From: Odontocerum albicorne
Lineage: Eukaryota; Arthropoda; Insecta; Trichoptera; Odontoceridae
Assembly: GCA_949825065.1 (NCBI GenBank)
Contig: OX463854.1
Location: 15,599,112-15,663,111 of the forward strand
Reading direction: 5' to 3'
DNA length: 64,000 nt
How positions within the stretch are numbered: the first letter of the stretch is position 1; every line of letters starts with the position of its first letter. Positions 46,929-57,714 of this stretch are shown in pieces. The notes under the pieces are model-generated. The model ran no database searches. It was given only the letters and a program-made list of their open reading frames with translations, and had not been told where the DNA came from. Made by a program: the position numbers and the translations under genes.

Positions 46929-47556
46929 GTTGTTTATAGTTAAGGCATTAACGTTGTGGAGGTTTAAAGACATTCTAATTTATTTTTATCAAACACTGTT
47001 TATTCCACTTTTTTGTGACGGTATAACCCTACCGGTTTCAAGGCTTTCACCTCATCTTCAGGGGAGCGCAAACAAGACTAAATGCTGTTCGAACTGGTAC
47101 CGATATACACGCTTCAACGTTTGGAGGCTGGGGGGTGAGGAAGGCACGGGACAATTTCGGCCAAGAGCGGAGAGATTTCGGGGAAATAACTGTTCAACAG
47201 ATGTTCCGATCGGTGTACTGACTTAAAAATTTCTAGGGCCTCTAATCTGTCCAATTTATTTCCGTTATCACTGATATGTAAGAATTTGGCATCATCGATA
47301 GAAAAAGTATGATTCTCACGGTGACAATGATTAGCCATTTCAGAATAAATTAGAGGATTTGTTAAGGCGGATTTGTGTTCACGAAATCTCTTTTCAAAAG
47401 ATCTTCCAACCGTTGAAGCGTGTAGATCGGTACCAGTTCGAACAGCATTTAGTCTTGTTTGCGCTCCCCTGGAGATGAGGTGAAAGCCTTGAAACCGGTA
47501 AGGTTATACCGTCACAAAAAAGTGGAATAAACAGTGTTTGATAAAAATAAATTACA
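46929..47556. mobile_element. Compact head-to-head Penelope unit (copy e) with 14-bp TSD
   Basis: ATTCCTTTAAATAT at 46915-46928 is repeated exactly at 47557-47570. The left terminal segment (GTTTATAGTTAAGGCATTAA to CAGGGGAGCGCAAACAAGAC, then TGTTCGAACTGGTACCG) is followed by a C-terminal coding fragment on the minus strand. Then TCCAACCGTTGAAGCG and the same terminal segment in reverse (GGTACCAGTTCGAACAGC... to GTGGAATAAACAGTGTTTGA) complete it. It has the same architecture as 36217-38738 in 628 bp, and the exact duplication argues for one insertion event. Confidence 0.85.
47110..47395 (-). pseudogene. Penelope C-terminal fragment in copy e
   Basis: Minus-strand reading: KRFREHKSALTNPLIYSEMA, HCHRENHTFSIDDAKFLHIS, NKLDRLEALEIFKSVHRSEH, NSYFPEISPLLAEIV. 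It corresponds to the last ~90 residues of the 37039-38215 product; the RT and nearly all of the GIY-YIG domain are absent. Confidence 0.85.
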
Positions 47557-47570
47557 ATTCCTTTAAATAT

Positions 47571-48360
47571 ATTAGTGGTCCCCAAGTTGATTGTTCAAAG
47601 TCTTACAAGGTGGTCTTCCAAACTCACATTAAGTGATTCCTCAAATTAATCCAAATTGGTTCCCTAAATTTAAAGGTATGTAGTTCTATAATTGACAGAT
47701 ATAAATATTGATCCGTTGATCTGCTTCTTTTGTGTATGTATCCGAGAAGGATCTTGGTCCATGAAGAACTTTTTTTGTTTAGCTGTTTAATTTGATTTTG
47801 ATAACGCTACATCCAATATCGAACTTGACCTCAGGATCTTTAGCTTCTACATGCGTCGGTCCTCAACCTCCTCCAATTAGGTATTTTACAAGTTTTTTTC
47901 GACGGAGAGTGTTCGACGTTCTGTTTCAATTATCGTAACGAGTTATTATTCTATTATTCTAACGTGAAATCGTTGACCATATGCTTAACCCCCTGAATGA
48001 CCAGGATTTAGGGGTTTCCTTTGCATTATTAGGGGAGGGGGGTCACTTCATAGCGCTGGGATCTCGCCATTCGTCCTACATCTATTTGCTATGGCCACAT
48101 TGCACTTCATCCATATCGCGGTTCGCGGAGGGGACGCTCTTTGATAGTTCTTGCTGGCAAGGCGCTAAGATGATATGGTTCCCGGAAGCCTTAAAGACAT
48201 TTTGTAGATACCCACCCTCCAGCACACTACCCCACAGTTGCATTTTTCCAGCCATTGAATATCCGCACTGTGGGTCTTATACAGCACAGCCATATCATAG
48301 TTTTTTCTCCTCTTTCAAAGAAAGGTGGCTTATTTATTTATTGTAAATAATAAAAGGGCA
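47571..48360. other. Unassigned; GC-balanced block 47960-48300
   Basis: A 121-codon plus ORF (47981-48346) and the antisense frames are both partly open, but no motif was recognised. It may be the remains of an unidentified element. Confidence 0.3.
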
Positions 48361-48364
48361 ATTT

Positions 48365-48408
48365 TTATAACGCCGTTTAGAGAGCAGACTCTCCTCAAGG
48401 GCGATCTT
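48365..48408 (-). repeat. SINE family C core fragment
   Basis: Plus-strand reading AACGCCGTTTAGAGAGCAGA, CTCTCCTCAAGGGCGATC. It lies about 40 bp from the LTR element boundary but is outside it. Confidence 0.55.
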
Positions 48409-48449
48409 GTTACAATATTAGATTTCGTGACTAAAATATTTAAACAGTT

Positions 48450-49888
48450 TGTTACACTTATACCTATATTTACGAAATTAAGAAAGAGCGTTGCCTCCAT
48501 GCAACAATAAAGCAATAGTTTAAACACTTCTGCGATATTTCTCTCTCAATAAAACTTACCCGGGTCTCAGCGGCAAATGAAGAAATGACAGAACAAGTAC
48601 TCTTTCGTCTCAGATCGCGATGGGCTCAATAATGATTTGTACCATGCTTCCAAGATATTATCTCCGGGACAAGGGGAACAACAAAGGAAAGACATAAAAT
48701 TGTGATAATACTCAGTTTAATCCAATGAGATCTTAATAAAAAAAACTCCGCAATAATGCCGAGAAAAAATTATTTATATTACAAAAATATCGGAGTAGGC
48801 AGACTAATAATTTGGGCTTGCATTAAAGACCGATTCCCGCTCAATATTCAGCACAAACATAAAGGTTATGAGGTAAGGAGAAATCAACAATGATAGGTTA
48901 CAATAAAAAGAGATCACTCACCCCACAATACCATGAATATCGATAAGGAACGATACGCGTAATGTCTATACTCTCGGAACTGCGGAGGAACCAGAAGATT
49001 CTCCCCGAAAACGAAACCGGAACGATGCCTCTGATGATGATGATACCGCAAGCGTCCTTTGAAGCTTCTCGCTGCGCCGATACAAAATTCCTCCCTGGCG
49101 TTCGGCCTGGGAGAACGATTTCCGACCCGCAGTTATTTAAAGAACCGCTTTTCTTAGTTTCTCGAAACTTTACTTGCTTCACGCCCGATGGAGCCAATAA
49201 TAATCCAAGATTATTTCTTTGGAAATACTATTCCGCAGATAAATCCCCGCGTCAAGTCTGGATGGAAGTGCGAGCAGAACTTTCACAACAAAACTAATTA
49301 TTAATTCGTATTTCCCAACAGGAGATTATAACTCGGAACACAAGGTAACTGACCGATAACTTGAACGAATTATTTAATTATTAATTCGTATTCCCCCGAC
49401 CGGGAGCTGTCTTAATAACAGGACTAGTAGTCGTGACGGTACCGCTCGTAATGAAGCACCGACCTTCGAGCCGCCTCACCTGTCCATCCGCACGTGATGC
49501 CCTTTCGCCCGTCGATCATATTTGTAAGCGATGTCCTGATTCGTCAAATCTTTGGTCGGGCCGTAATTTGACCAATCAAGCTCTTGCATTTGATTATTTA
49601 TTATAAGTGACGCAATTGCTCGGTGCTAGATGAAATTCTTTAAACCGCCCGTTTTGGAATAGAATCTTCCAGAAACAATGGATGATTGCATCATTCCCTG
49701 TCCTAATTACAACTGCGTCACGCTCGGACTCGATTTTTATGCGTCATTATTTACCCGTCAAAATCAGAACAAAGGGAAGTCCGTTTTAATTCCGCTCGTA
49801 TCAATCAATTTCGCGCGTTATTTTCCCTTTTGGATAAATCCCAAACTTCTCACCCGTCTTTTATAAAAAAATAAATATACTCCTAACA
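48450..49888 (-). repeat. LTR (3' LTR in element orientation)
   Basis: 1439 bp, TGTTAC...CTAACA. Identical by eye to 56262-57700 in every line compared, including the incidental 111-, 99- and 62-codon ORFs. On the minus strand TATAAAAG occurs near the first 30 bp. A TGATTGGTC (inverted CCAAT) and a TGCGTCAC followed by TTATAATAAATA lie near 49590-49620. Which of these drive transcription is unknown. Confidence 0.92.
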
Positions 49889-49897
49889 CTCCATCTT
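49889..49897 (-). promoter_or_regulatory. Candidate polypurine tract
   Basis: On the minus strand AAGATGGAG lies directly before the LTR's TGTTAG. It is short and contains one T, so the call rests mainly on position. Confidence 0.35.
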
Positions 49898-50340
49898 ATG
49901 TTATGAAAGAAAACAAAAAAAAACAAAAAAAAAAAAATTATCATTCCCAGAGTATAGACACATCAGCTGTAGGCAATTATAAGGAGCAAGGGGTGTATGT
50001 CCCCCCTACTGGATACGGTCTCGTGGCCGATTTACCGGTTGTCAGCATTTGCCTGTAGGACACCCCTAATTGGTGTAAGGGAACCTAGCCGCAAGGAAAC
50101 CACGGAAACCTTACGATGACAACACACTACTGAATCTACTATAGCCCATAACCTTATACTAAGGAGCACGGAACAATCCTCCGGTAACTCCTTACAATAG
50201 TACAGAAGATTTTCTTTCCAATACTGGTTTAACCACAGGGCAACCAGCACTGAAACAATTGCATAATACAGGGAGTGCAATTCCTAAAATAATTTTAATA
50301 AACAAAACAAATAAAACAAAAAAACAAAGACAATAGATTA
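49898..50340. other. LTR-element interior: A-rich tract and unique sequence
   Basis: An A-rich run at 49905-49940 (poly(T) on the element's sense strand) is followed by about 400 bp of GC-balanced non-coding sequence. Confidence 0.5.
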
Positions 50341-50360
50341 TAGACAAATTCACCTAGGGC

Positions 50361-50945
50361 ATGGTCACCGTATACTTCAAAGGTGATCAGATATAAACAA
50401 AAGAATTTCAAATAAAATTAAAATAACACCAAGTATTATGGATGGTCACCCTATATCACTAAAGGTAGGCCGTCCCTAAGAACAAGGAGATAATGATTTT
50501 ACATAAGCACGGCTTGTGATACATCAACGGGTAGGTCAGAAACAAAACCAAAAGGAATCCACATAAAAAAAAATAAAAAAAAACAAAATTATATTATACA
50601 TGGTCATCCTATATCACAAAAAGGTAAGCCGTCAATAATAACAAGGAGATAATGATTTTTACATAAAGCCCGGCTGGTGATACATCAAAGTACAGAGCAG
50701 AAACAACAAAAAGGAATCCACATTAAATAAAAAAACACAAAATTATATTATACATGGTCACCCTATATCACAAAAGGTAGACCGTCAATAATAACAAGGA
50801 GATAATGACTTTACCTAAAGCCCGGCTGGTGATACATCAAAGTACAGAGCAGAAACAACAAAAGGAAAAAAAACAAAAAAAACAAAATGATATTAAACAT
50901 GGTCACCCTATATCACAAATAGGTAGACCGTTAATAGATAATTAA
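50361..50945. repeat. LTR-element interior array 1, ~150-bp units x5
   Basis: ATGGTCACCCTATATCAC-type starts lie at 50361, 50452, 50600, 50754 and 50899 (steps 91, 148, 154, 145). Shared later parts include AACAAGGAGATAATGA.TTTA and GGTGATACATCAA. A-rich linkers vary in length. Confidence 0.85.
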
Positions 50946-51845
50946 CCCACCCCTCCTCTCAGGGCATCATGCTGAGAAAAGGTTTACAACCAAATTAGTT
51001 AATCTCCATTCATCCTCTCACTAAACACTGTAGCCTGTTTCGCGGCTGACCTTAAAGATACACTGGACACTTACTTAATTATACACTTACAGGATTTATA
51101 CGGGTGACTCTACTCCTCCATTGCCAACCTCTCCCCCTCACTGTGAACAGAGATCAATCAATACAAGCCCAAATCCAGCCCTTACGGTAAGGACTGCACT
51201 ACACATTTCTACAATCACAACTGCCCACCCATCTGGCATAATAAGTGGTAATTATTACGCAAGCCAATGTAGTCAGATAAGGACCGAAAATTCTTTCGAG
51301 ACGGAATTTTAAAAAGACACCTTCTAAACTATTAGGAAATCTAACATAGCTAGAACGAAGCAGAACCGGCTGTTCAACGACTGTCCTACCACAAGGCTCA
51401 CACCTAACCCTCTCCCTGCAATTTTAATCCATTCCTATTCTCTCTCTGAAAAGAATAAACAATGTTATTGAAACACTCGCGGTTAGGCCCGATCTTCAGC
51501 AAGACACGTCCCCCGGCCCCCAGACCGGAACCAAGAATCACGCGAATCCGCATATGACGCCTGAGGATAACCAAGATCTGAGGGTCAGAACACGCGGTTG
51601 CACCAATCGAACCCTTCCAAGCCAGAAGCGCGTGCCCACCAGAACATGCTGGAGCGGCAACTCTGCTAATGCGGGTTCATGACGCCCGTGGTGGAGACAA
51701 TTCAATACATCGCTGATGCACCGAACGGCCCTCACCAAAATATTAACCGGTCGAGAGGCTAGCCTCTCTCAACCCGAACGCTTAGAGGCAGTTCAGGGCC
51801 TCTGCATGCTACCTTGAGCACGAGAAGGACGATGGTTACAAAAAA
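50946..51845. other. LTR-element interior: unique GC-balanced non-coding sequence
   Basis: No tandem structure and no coding motif on either strand; short ORFs only. Confidence 0.5.
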
Positions 51846-51849
51846 AACA

Positions 51850-52095
51850 TAATACAGACAAGATACTGGATGAGTTCCGGCCATCCGTAAGCCTCATGCT
51901 GGATGTATTAGGCCATCCGTAAACCTTAAAACGAATGATTTTAAACACAACATTTAATACAAAACAAATTAATGATACAGACAAAATACTGGATGTGTTC
52001 CGGCCATCCGTAAACCTCATGCTGGATGTATTATAGGCCGTCCGTAAGCCTTTTACTGGATGTATTATAGGCCGTCCGTAAGCCTTGAAGAAAAA
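51850..52095. repeat. LTR-element interior array 2, 'ccatccgtaa' units
   Basis: GGCCATCCGTAA / GGCCGTCCGTAAGCC occurs six times, often after CTGGATGTATTA. Larger units start GATACAGACAA at about 51851 and 51973. The 124-codon minus ORF here is this repeat translated. Confidence 0.8.
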
Positions 52096-52763
52096 TAATT
52101 TAATCACAATTATTAGGGAAGAAAAGAAAAAGGAAACAAAAGGAAATAAACACAAAAACTCAAACACATGATATTAATACGCTATGCAGTAAACAGGAAT
52201 GGAAAAAAAAACAAAACTCCGAACAGATCTACTTCCTTCTGCAAGACGACAAACTCTTCGATGAGGGGTGGTTCACAGTTAACCACCCGACAAGAAAACC
52301 CATAGTACGTAAGGAATTACAGAAAGGAACAATACTACTTTTAAACAGAGAATGTGAGCCAACCTACAAGGCAACAGAGCTAAACTTCTCAATATAGTGC
52401 TATAACAAAACAGAACAGTAAATCCCAGGTTCTCATCCAGCGATGCCATTCCTCTCTATAAGGCAATAATCCCATGAACTGGTTACACCAGTATTAACCA
52501 TCCGTACCACCGATACAGGATACTACTATTCTTCATAAAAAAAATACTAGGAGCAACTTCAATTTCCTTAAACCCTCGGGTCCAACAGCCCAAGCCAATA
52601 ACTCAGATATGCAATCACCGAACTAATAACAATTTTCTAACTCCTTGAGAATCCTTTTAGCGAGGTGACTCCATCCCCATTTCCATTATAACGAGCAACT
52701 AGCCTAACAATACTTTCCAACGTTTCAAGCAATTATTTTCAATGGATGTTTGACTAGATTAAG
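52096..52763. other. LTR-element interior: unique non-coding sequence
   Basis: GC-balanced; no ORF or repeat recognised. Confidence 0.45.
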
Positions 52764-53285
52764 GTTCAACCTTAAGAACATCCAACACGGAAGGAAGCCA
52801 ACCCCTCCCTTCGTTCGTATTTCTGTGGATTCCACAAATTCTTTACCCTACGGACTATTATCCGAAGGTAATTTTCAAACCTCAACCATCCTCAATGGGT
52901 CTTGCACTAAAGCAATGTTCAACCTTATGAACACCCGATACTGAAGGAAGCCTACCCCTCAGTACATAAGAAATTCTGTATACTATACAGATTCGTTACC
53001 ATACGGACTATCATCCGAAGGTAGTTTATAAACAGCAACATCCTCCACGGGTCTTGCACTAAAGCAATGTTCAACCTTATGAACACCCGATACTGAAGGA
53101 AGCCTACCCCTCAGTACATAAGAAATTCTGTATACTATACAGATTCGTTACCCTACGGACTATCATCCGAAGGTAGTTTATAAACAGCACCCATCCTCCA
53201 CGGGTCTTGCACTAAAGCAATGTTCAACCTTATGAACACCCGATACTGAAGGAAGCCTACCCCTCAGTACACAAGAAATTTAATA
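52764..53285. repeat. LTR-element interior array 3, ~153-bp units x4
   Basis: TTCAACCTTA.GAACA.CC starts at 52764, 52918, 53070 and 53223. Each unit contains GGAAGCCTACCCCTCAGTAC, TACGGACTATCATCCGAAGG and GGGTCTTGCACTAAAGCAAT. The first is the most diverged. Confidence 0.88.
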
Positions 53286-53990
53286 CACTCTACTCGAGGC
53301 TCTCAGCATTCCGTCACTCATGGTCCAGGCCCAGGCTCTGAGCGCCAGATACTCTTTAAAAATAATAACCACACTAATCACGGGGAAGAGTACCAAACCC
53401 GTACATAGAACATATGGACATGACTCCATACGAGATTGCCTCACGACTAGCTCACTGTTTAATCACCCTAGCGGAATTATGAACTCTCACTGGTGATGTT
53501 ATTTATAAAAAAAAAACTCAACTGCCATTCATCAAAGAATCCGACAGTGCATACTTTCAAGGTATGATTTAAACATTAACAATAATATAACGAAAATTTA
53601 ATTTAAGAACCTGTACTTTCCCGACCATGAATGACTCCCAATTAGGCACCGATGAGCCTATCACTACTCCATATGCTATTAACCTTCGTATACTCCACCG
53701 GGTCACTAAATAGTGAACACCGGACTGGATCTAACCTATGCGTGCGCATCCTTTCTCGTGCGACTACGGCTTACTGCCTACTGCATGCGACGGCGGATCG
53801 AGACCACGGGTGCTTGGTATATCATTTGCAACGATGGGTCAAGACAACGTGAGACAACGTGATTCAACTACCTACACCATGACAAACGATCTATCACCGT
53901 ATATGAACCGGAACTAATTCTCGATGGCTACTACTCTCAATGGTAAAAGAAATTCAACTGCGAAGAGAACGGAACCGAATATACGTTCCG
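53286..53990. other. LTR-element interior: unique sequence
   Basis: GC-balanced and non-coding; ends as the first hairpin-like unit begins at 53992. Confidence 0.45.
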
Positions 53991-53991
53991 C

Positions 53992-55565
53992 GTCTCACGG
54001 CCTGCCGGAACAATTGGTCAGGACAAACGTGAGATTACGAAATGCTCATTAGCTACTGCGTCCACTGACGCACTCGAATCGAGCCAAGGCCTAACGGCAA
54101 ATCTTGAATACTATCGTGCTGGAAGGGCCGCCTGCCCCCTGAACCTGTAGTCTCAACCTAACCCCTTACAATAAAAAGATACTCTCCCGGTCGCTGTGTA
54201 ATGCGACAAATCCGGTAACCCTGACGTACTTAATACATTAAGGAATACAATGTTAAAGAGGATTGAATCGCAATTGCAACGGAATTAAAAAAAGTATTCC
54301 GCGACTCGCGGACGGACGGTATCAAGTTGTTCGCACGACGCGAGACGACGAACTGCTGAATAGATTATTCCTTGGTAAGGAGATACTAGTATGTCGGAAA
54401 CGGAAGTGATAATTATATAACACGTCTCCCGCGGCCTGACGGTATTTGTCAGGGCAACGCGAGAGGACGTATTTCACACCATTAAGGTATACAAAGTTAA
54501 AGAGGATTGAATCGCAACTGCAACGGAATTGAAAAAGTATTCCGCGCCTCGCGGACGGACGGTATCAATTTGTCCGCACGACGCGAGACGACGAACTGCT
54601 AAATAGATTATTCCTTTGGTAATGAGATACTAGTATGACGGAAACCGAACTGATAATAATATAATACGTCTCCCGCGGCCTGACGGTATTTGTCAGGGCA
54701 ACGCGAGAGGACGTACTTCACACCATTAAGGTATACAAAGTTAAAGAGGATTGAATCGCGACTGCCACGAAATTGAAAAAGTAATCAGCGCCTCGCGGTC
54801 TGACGGTATCAGTTTGTCAGTACGACGCGAGACGACGAACTGCAAAAGAGATTAATTTGTGGCGAAGGTGGTTATATCATTACGGAAACAAAGCTGATCG
54901 CAATGGCAACGGAATTGAAAAAGTTAGCTGCGCCCCGCGGTCCGACGGTATCAGGTTGTCAGTACGACGCGAGACGACGAACAGCAAAAGAGATTAATCT
55001 GTGGCGAAGGCGGTTATATCATTACGGAAACAAAGCTAATCGCAATGGCAACGGAATTGGAAAAGTAATCTGCGCCTCGCGGTCTGACGGTATCGGTTTG
55101 TCAGTACGACGCGAGACGACGAACAGCAAAAGAGAATAATTTGTGACGAAGGCGGTTATATCATTACGGAAACAAAGCCAATCGCAATGGCAACAGAATT
55201 GAAAAAGTAATCTGCGCCTCGCGGTCTGACGGTATCGGTTTGTCAGTACGACGCGAGACGACGAACAGCAAAAGAGATTAATCTGTGGCGAAGGCGGTTA
55301 TATCATTACGGAAACAAAGCTAATCGCACTGGCAACGGAATTGAAAAAGTAATCTACGCCTCGCGGTCTGACGGTATCAGTTTGTCAGTACGACGCGAGA
55401 CGACGAACGGCAAAAGAGATTAGTCGGTGGCGAAAGCGGTTATATCATTACGGAAATAAAACTAATCGCAATGGCAACGGAATTAAAAAGTAATCTGCGC
55501 CTCGCAGTCTGACGGTATCAGTCTGTCAGCACGACGCGAGACGACGAACGGCAAAATCTCCCCCT
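53992..55565. repeat. LTR-element interior array 4: hairpin-bearing units (142 bp and ~243 bp)
   Basis: CGAGACGACGAAC follows each main hairpin at 54341, 54584, 54828, 54970, 55112, 55254, 55396 and 55537. The first three are 243-244 bp apart with a variant hairpin between them (54423-54470, 54667-54714); the rest are 141-142 bp apart. Each hairpin has outer arms CTCGCG/CGCGAG and inner arms CTGAC/GTCAG with a GGTATC-containing loop. Between hairpins lie AAAGAGATTAAT, GGTTATATCATTACGGAAAC and AATCGCAATGGCAACGGAAT. This array is the part of the interior nearest the primer binding site, i.e. the 5' leader in element orientation. Confidence 0.9.
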
Positions 55566-56240
55566 AGTTGAAATGTTCCGAAATTAAGAACTAGCAATTA
55601 TAACCAATATGTAATATTATCAAATTTCCTAAAACACACTTCCACCACACCGCTTGCTACGAATCTACAACTTAAATCTCAAAGTAATTCAATTCAATAT
55701 TATTCACTCTCTTATATTACAAAGATTTGTTCCGAAAACAATTGAGTATAAGCACCAAGTGATTTTATCTAAATGTAGTAACACTATTTCCCTTTACCGC
55801 ATCAACAGCGACGCAAACCGAACTACTGTAAGTTATACGCACTCTCCTCTTGCCTATCCCCGCGCAAGCTATAAGGCGAGATTGGTTTCAAACAAATGGT
55901 CTTGAAATTCCAAAAACACTGGAATACTTCACGAACGTAACCACTAATCACTTCTCTATTCACAATTAACTAGGCACTCTTTTATTTATTCAGTCACTTA
56001 TTTCGTTTGAATTAAACTATCTCTCAAAGCGTATCTAAACATTTTACGCGGCAAAACTATACTCCTGATTATTCGCAACCACCTTAACCACAGACGCTTC
56101 TCGAACAACAAAATGGAGACCTAAGCTTGTCTTACGAATTTCGCGCTAAATTTTCTGAAAAAGGAACAAATTATATTTTTATACACTTTATAACCCCGTC
56201 ACTCAGTCAAATACCCTGGAAGCCAGCATTTTTCTAAAAT
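55566..56240. other. LTR-element interior: 5' leader proximal to the PBS
   Basis: Non-coding, moderately AT-rich. In element orientation it lies between the primer binding site and array 4. Confidence 0.5.
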
Positions 56241-56260
56241 GGCCCCACGTACGGGCGACA
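56241..56260 (-). promoter_or_regulatory. tRNA-Lys-like primer binding site
   Basis: On the minus strand TGTCGCCCGTACGTGGGGCC begins one base after the right LTR. From memory, the complement of the insect tRNA-Lys 3' end is TGGCGCCCAACGTGGGGC. The match is close apart from one substitution and a small change in the centre. No comparable site follows the left LTR on the plus strand, so this sets the orientation. Confidence 0.6.
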
Positions 56261-56261
56261 T

Positions 56262-57700
56262 TGTTACACTTATACCTATATTTACGAAATTAAGAAAGAG
56301 CGTTGCCTCCATGCAACAATAAAGCAATAGTTTAAACACTTCTGCGATATTTCTCTCTCAATAAAACTTACCCGGGTCTCAGCGGCAAATGAAGAAATGA
56401 CAGAACAAGTACTCTTTCGTCTCAGATCGCGATGGGCTCAATAATGATTTGTACCATGCTTCCAAGATATTATCTCCGGGACAAGGGGAACAACAAAGGA
56501 AAGACATAAAATTGTGATAATACTCAGTTTAATCCAATGAGATCTTAATAAAAAAAACTCCGCAATAATGCCGAGAAAAAATTATTTATATTACAAAAAT
56601 ATCGGAGTAGGCAGACTAATAATTTGGGCTTGCATTAAAGACCGATTCCCGCTCAATATTCAGCACAAACATAAAGGTTATGAGGTAAGGAGAAATCAAC
56701 AATGATAGGTTACAATAAAAAGAGATCACTCACCCCACAATACCATGAATATCGATAAGGAACGATACGCGTAATGTCTATACTCTCGGAACTGCGGAGG
56801 AACCAGAAGATTCTCCCCGAAAACGAAACCGGAACGATGCCTCTGATGATGATGATACCGCAAGCGTCCTTTGAAGCTTCTCGCTGCGCCGATACAAAAT
56901 TCCTCCCTGGCGTTCGGCCTGGGAGAACGATTTCCGACCCGCAGTTATTTAAAGAACCGCTTTTCTTAGTTTCTCGAAACTTTACTTGCTTCACGCCCGA
57001 TGGAGCCAATAATAATCCAAGATTATTTCTTTGGAAATACTATTCCGCAGATAAATCCCCGCGTCAAGTCTGGATGGAAGTGCGAGCAGAACTTTCACAA
57101 CAAAACTAATTATTAATTCGTATTTCCCAACAGGAGATTATAACTCGGAACACAAGGTAACTGACCGATAACTTGAACGAATTATTTAATTATTAATTCG
57201 TATTCCCCCGACCGGGAGCTGTCTTAATAACAGGACTAGTAGTCGTGACGGTACCGCTCGTAATGAAGCACCGACCTTCGAGCCGCCTCACCTGTCCATC
57301 CGCACGTGATGCCCTTTCGCCCGTCGATCATATTTGTAAGCGATGTCCTGATTCGTCAAATCTTTGGTCGGGCCGTAATTTGACCAATCAAGCTCTTGCA
57401 TTTGATTATTTATTATAAGTGACGCAATTGCTCGGTGCTAGATGAAATTCTTTAAACCGCCCGTTTTGGAATAGAATCTTCCAGAAACAATGGATGATTG
57501 CATCATTCCCTGTCCTAATTACAACTGCGTCACGCTCGGACTCGATTTTTATGCGTCATTATTTACCCGTCAAAATCAGAACAAAGGGAAGTCCGTTTTA
57601 ATTCCGCTCGTATCAATCAATTTCGCGCGTTATTTTCCCTTTTGGATAAATCCCAAACTTCTCACCCGTCTTTTATAAAAAAATAAATATACTCCTAACA
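56262..57700 (-). repeat. LTR (5' LTR in element orientation)
   Basis: 1439 bp, the direct repeat of 48450-49888 with no length difference. It is followed by AGTT, the target duplication, and then the transposase remnant at 57715. Confidence 0.92.
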
Positions 57701-57714
57701 AGTTCTCCAGGTTT

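Larger units (their letters stand above)
48450..57700 (-). mobile_element. Non-autonomous (LARD-like) LTR retrotransposon, 9251 bp
   Basis: Two direct repeats of exactly 1439 bp (48450-49888 and 56262-57700, constant offset 7812) start TGTTAC and end CTAACA. AGTT precedes the left repeat (48446-48449) and follows the right one (57701-57704), a 4-bp target duplication. A primer-binding-site-like sequence next to the right LTR puts the element on the minus strand. The 6373-bp interior has no gag, protease, RT, RNase H or integrase on either strand; the longest ORF is 124 codons and lies in a repeat array. Large parts of the interior are four tandem arrays. The two LTRs look identical by eye, so the insertion is recent and the lack of genes is a property of the family, not decay. 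Mobilisation would need enzymes from an autonomous relative (inference). A 4-bp duplication is usual for Ty3/gypsy integrases. Confidence 0.88.

Noticed and set aside
47981..48346. 121-codon ORF as a host exon cluster
   Set aside because: Both strands are partly open, no splice-bounded exon and no motif; left unassigned.
48962..49297. 111-codon (+) and 99-codon (-) ORFs inside the LTR, present twice
   Set aside because: Their duplication simply reflects the two LTRs; the two overlap on opposite strands and neither shows a retroelement motif.
49889..56261. Hidden gag/pol in the LTR-element interior
   Set aside because: No RT, integrase, protease or zinc-knuckle motif in the available ORFs on either strand; the longest ORF lies in a repeat array.
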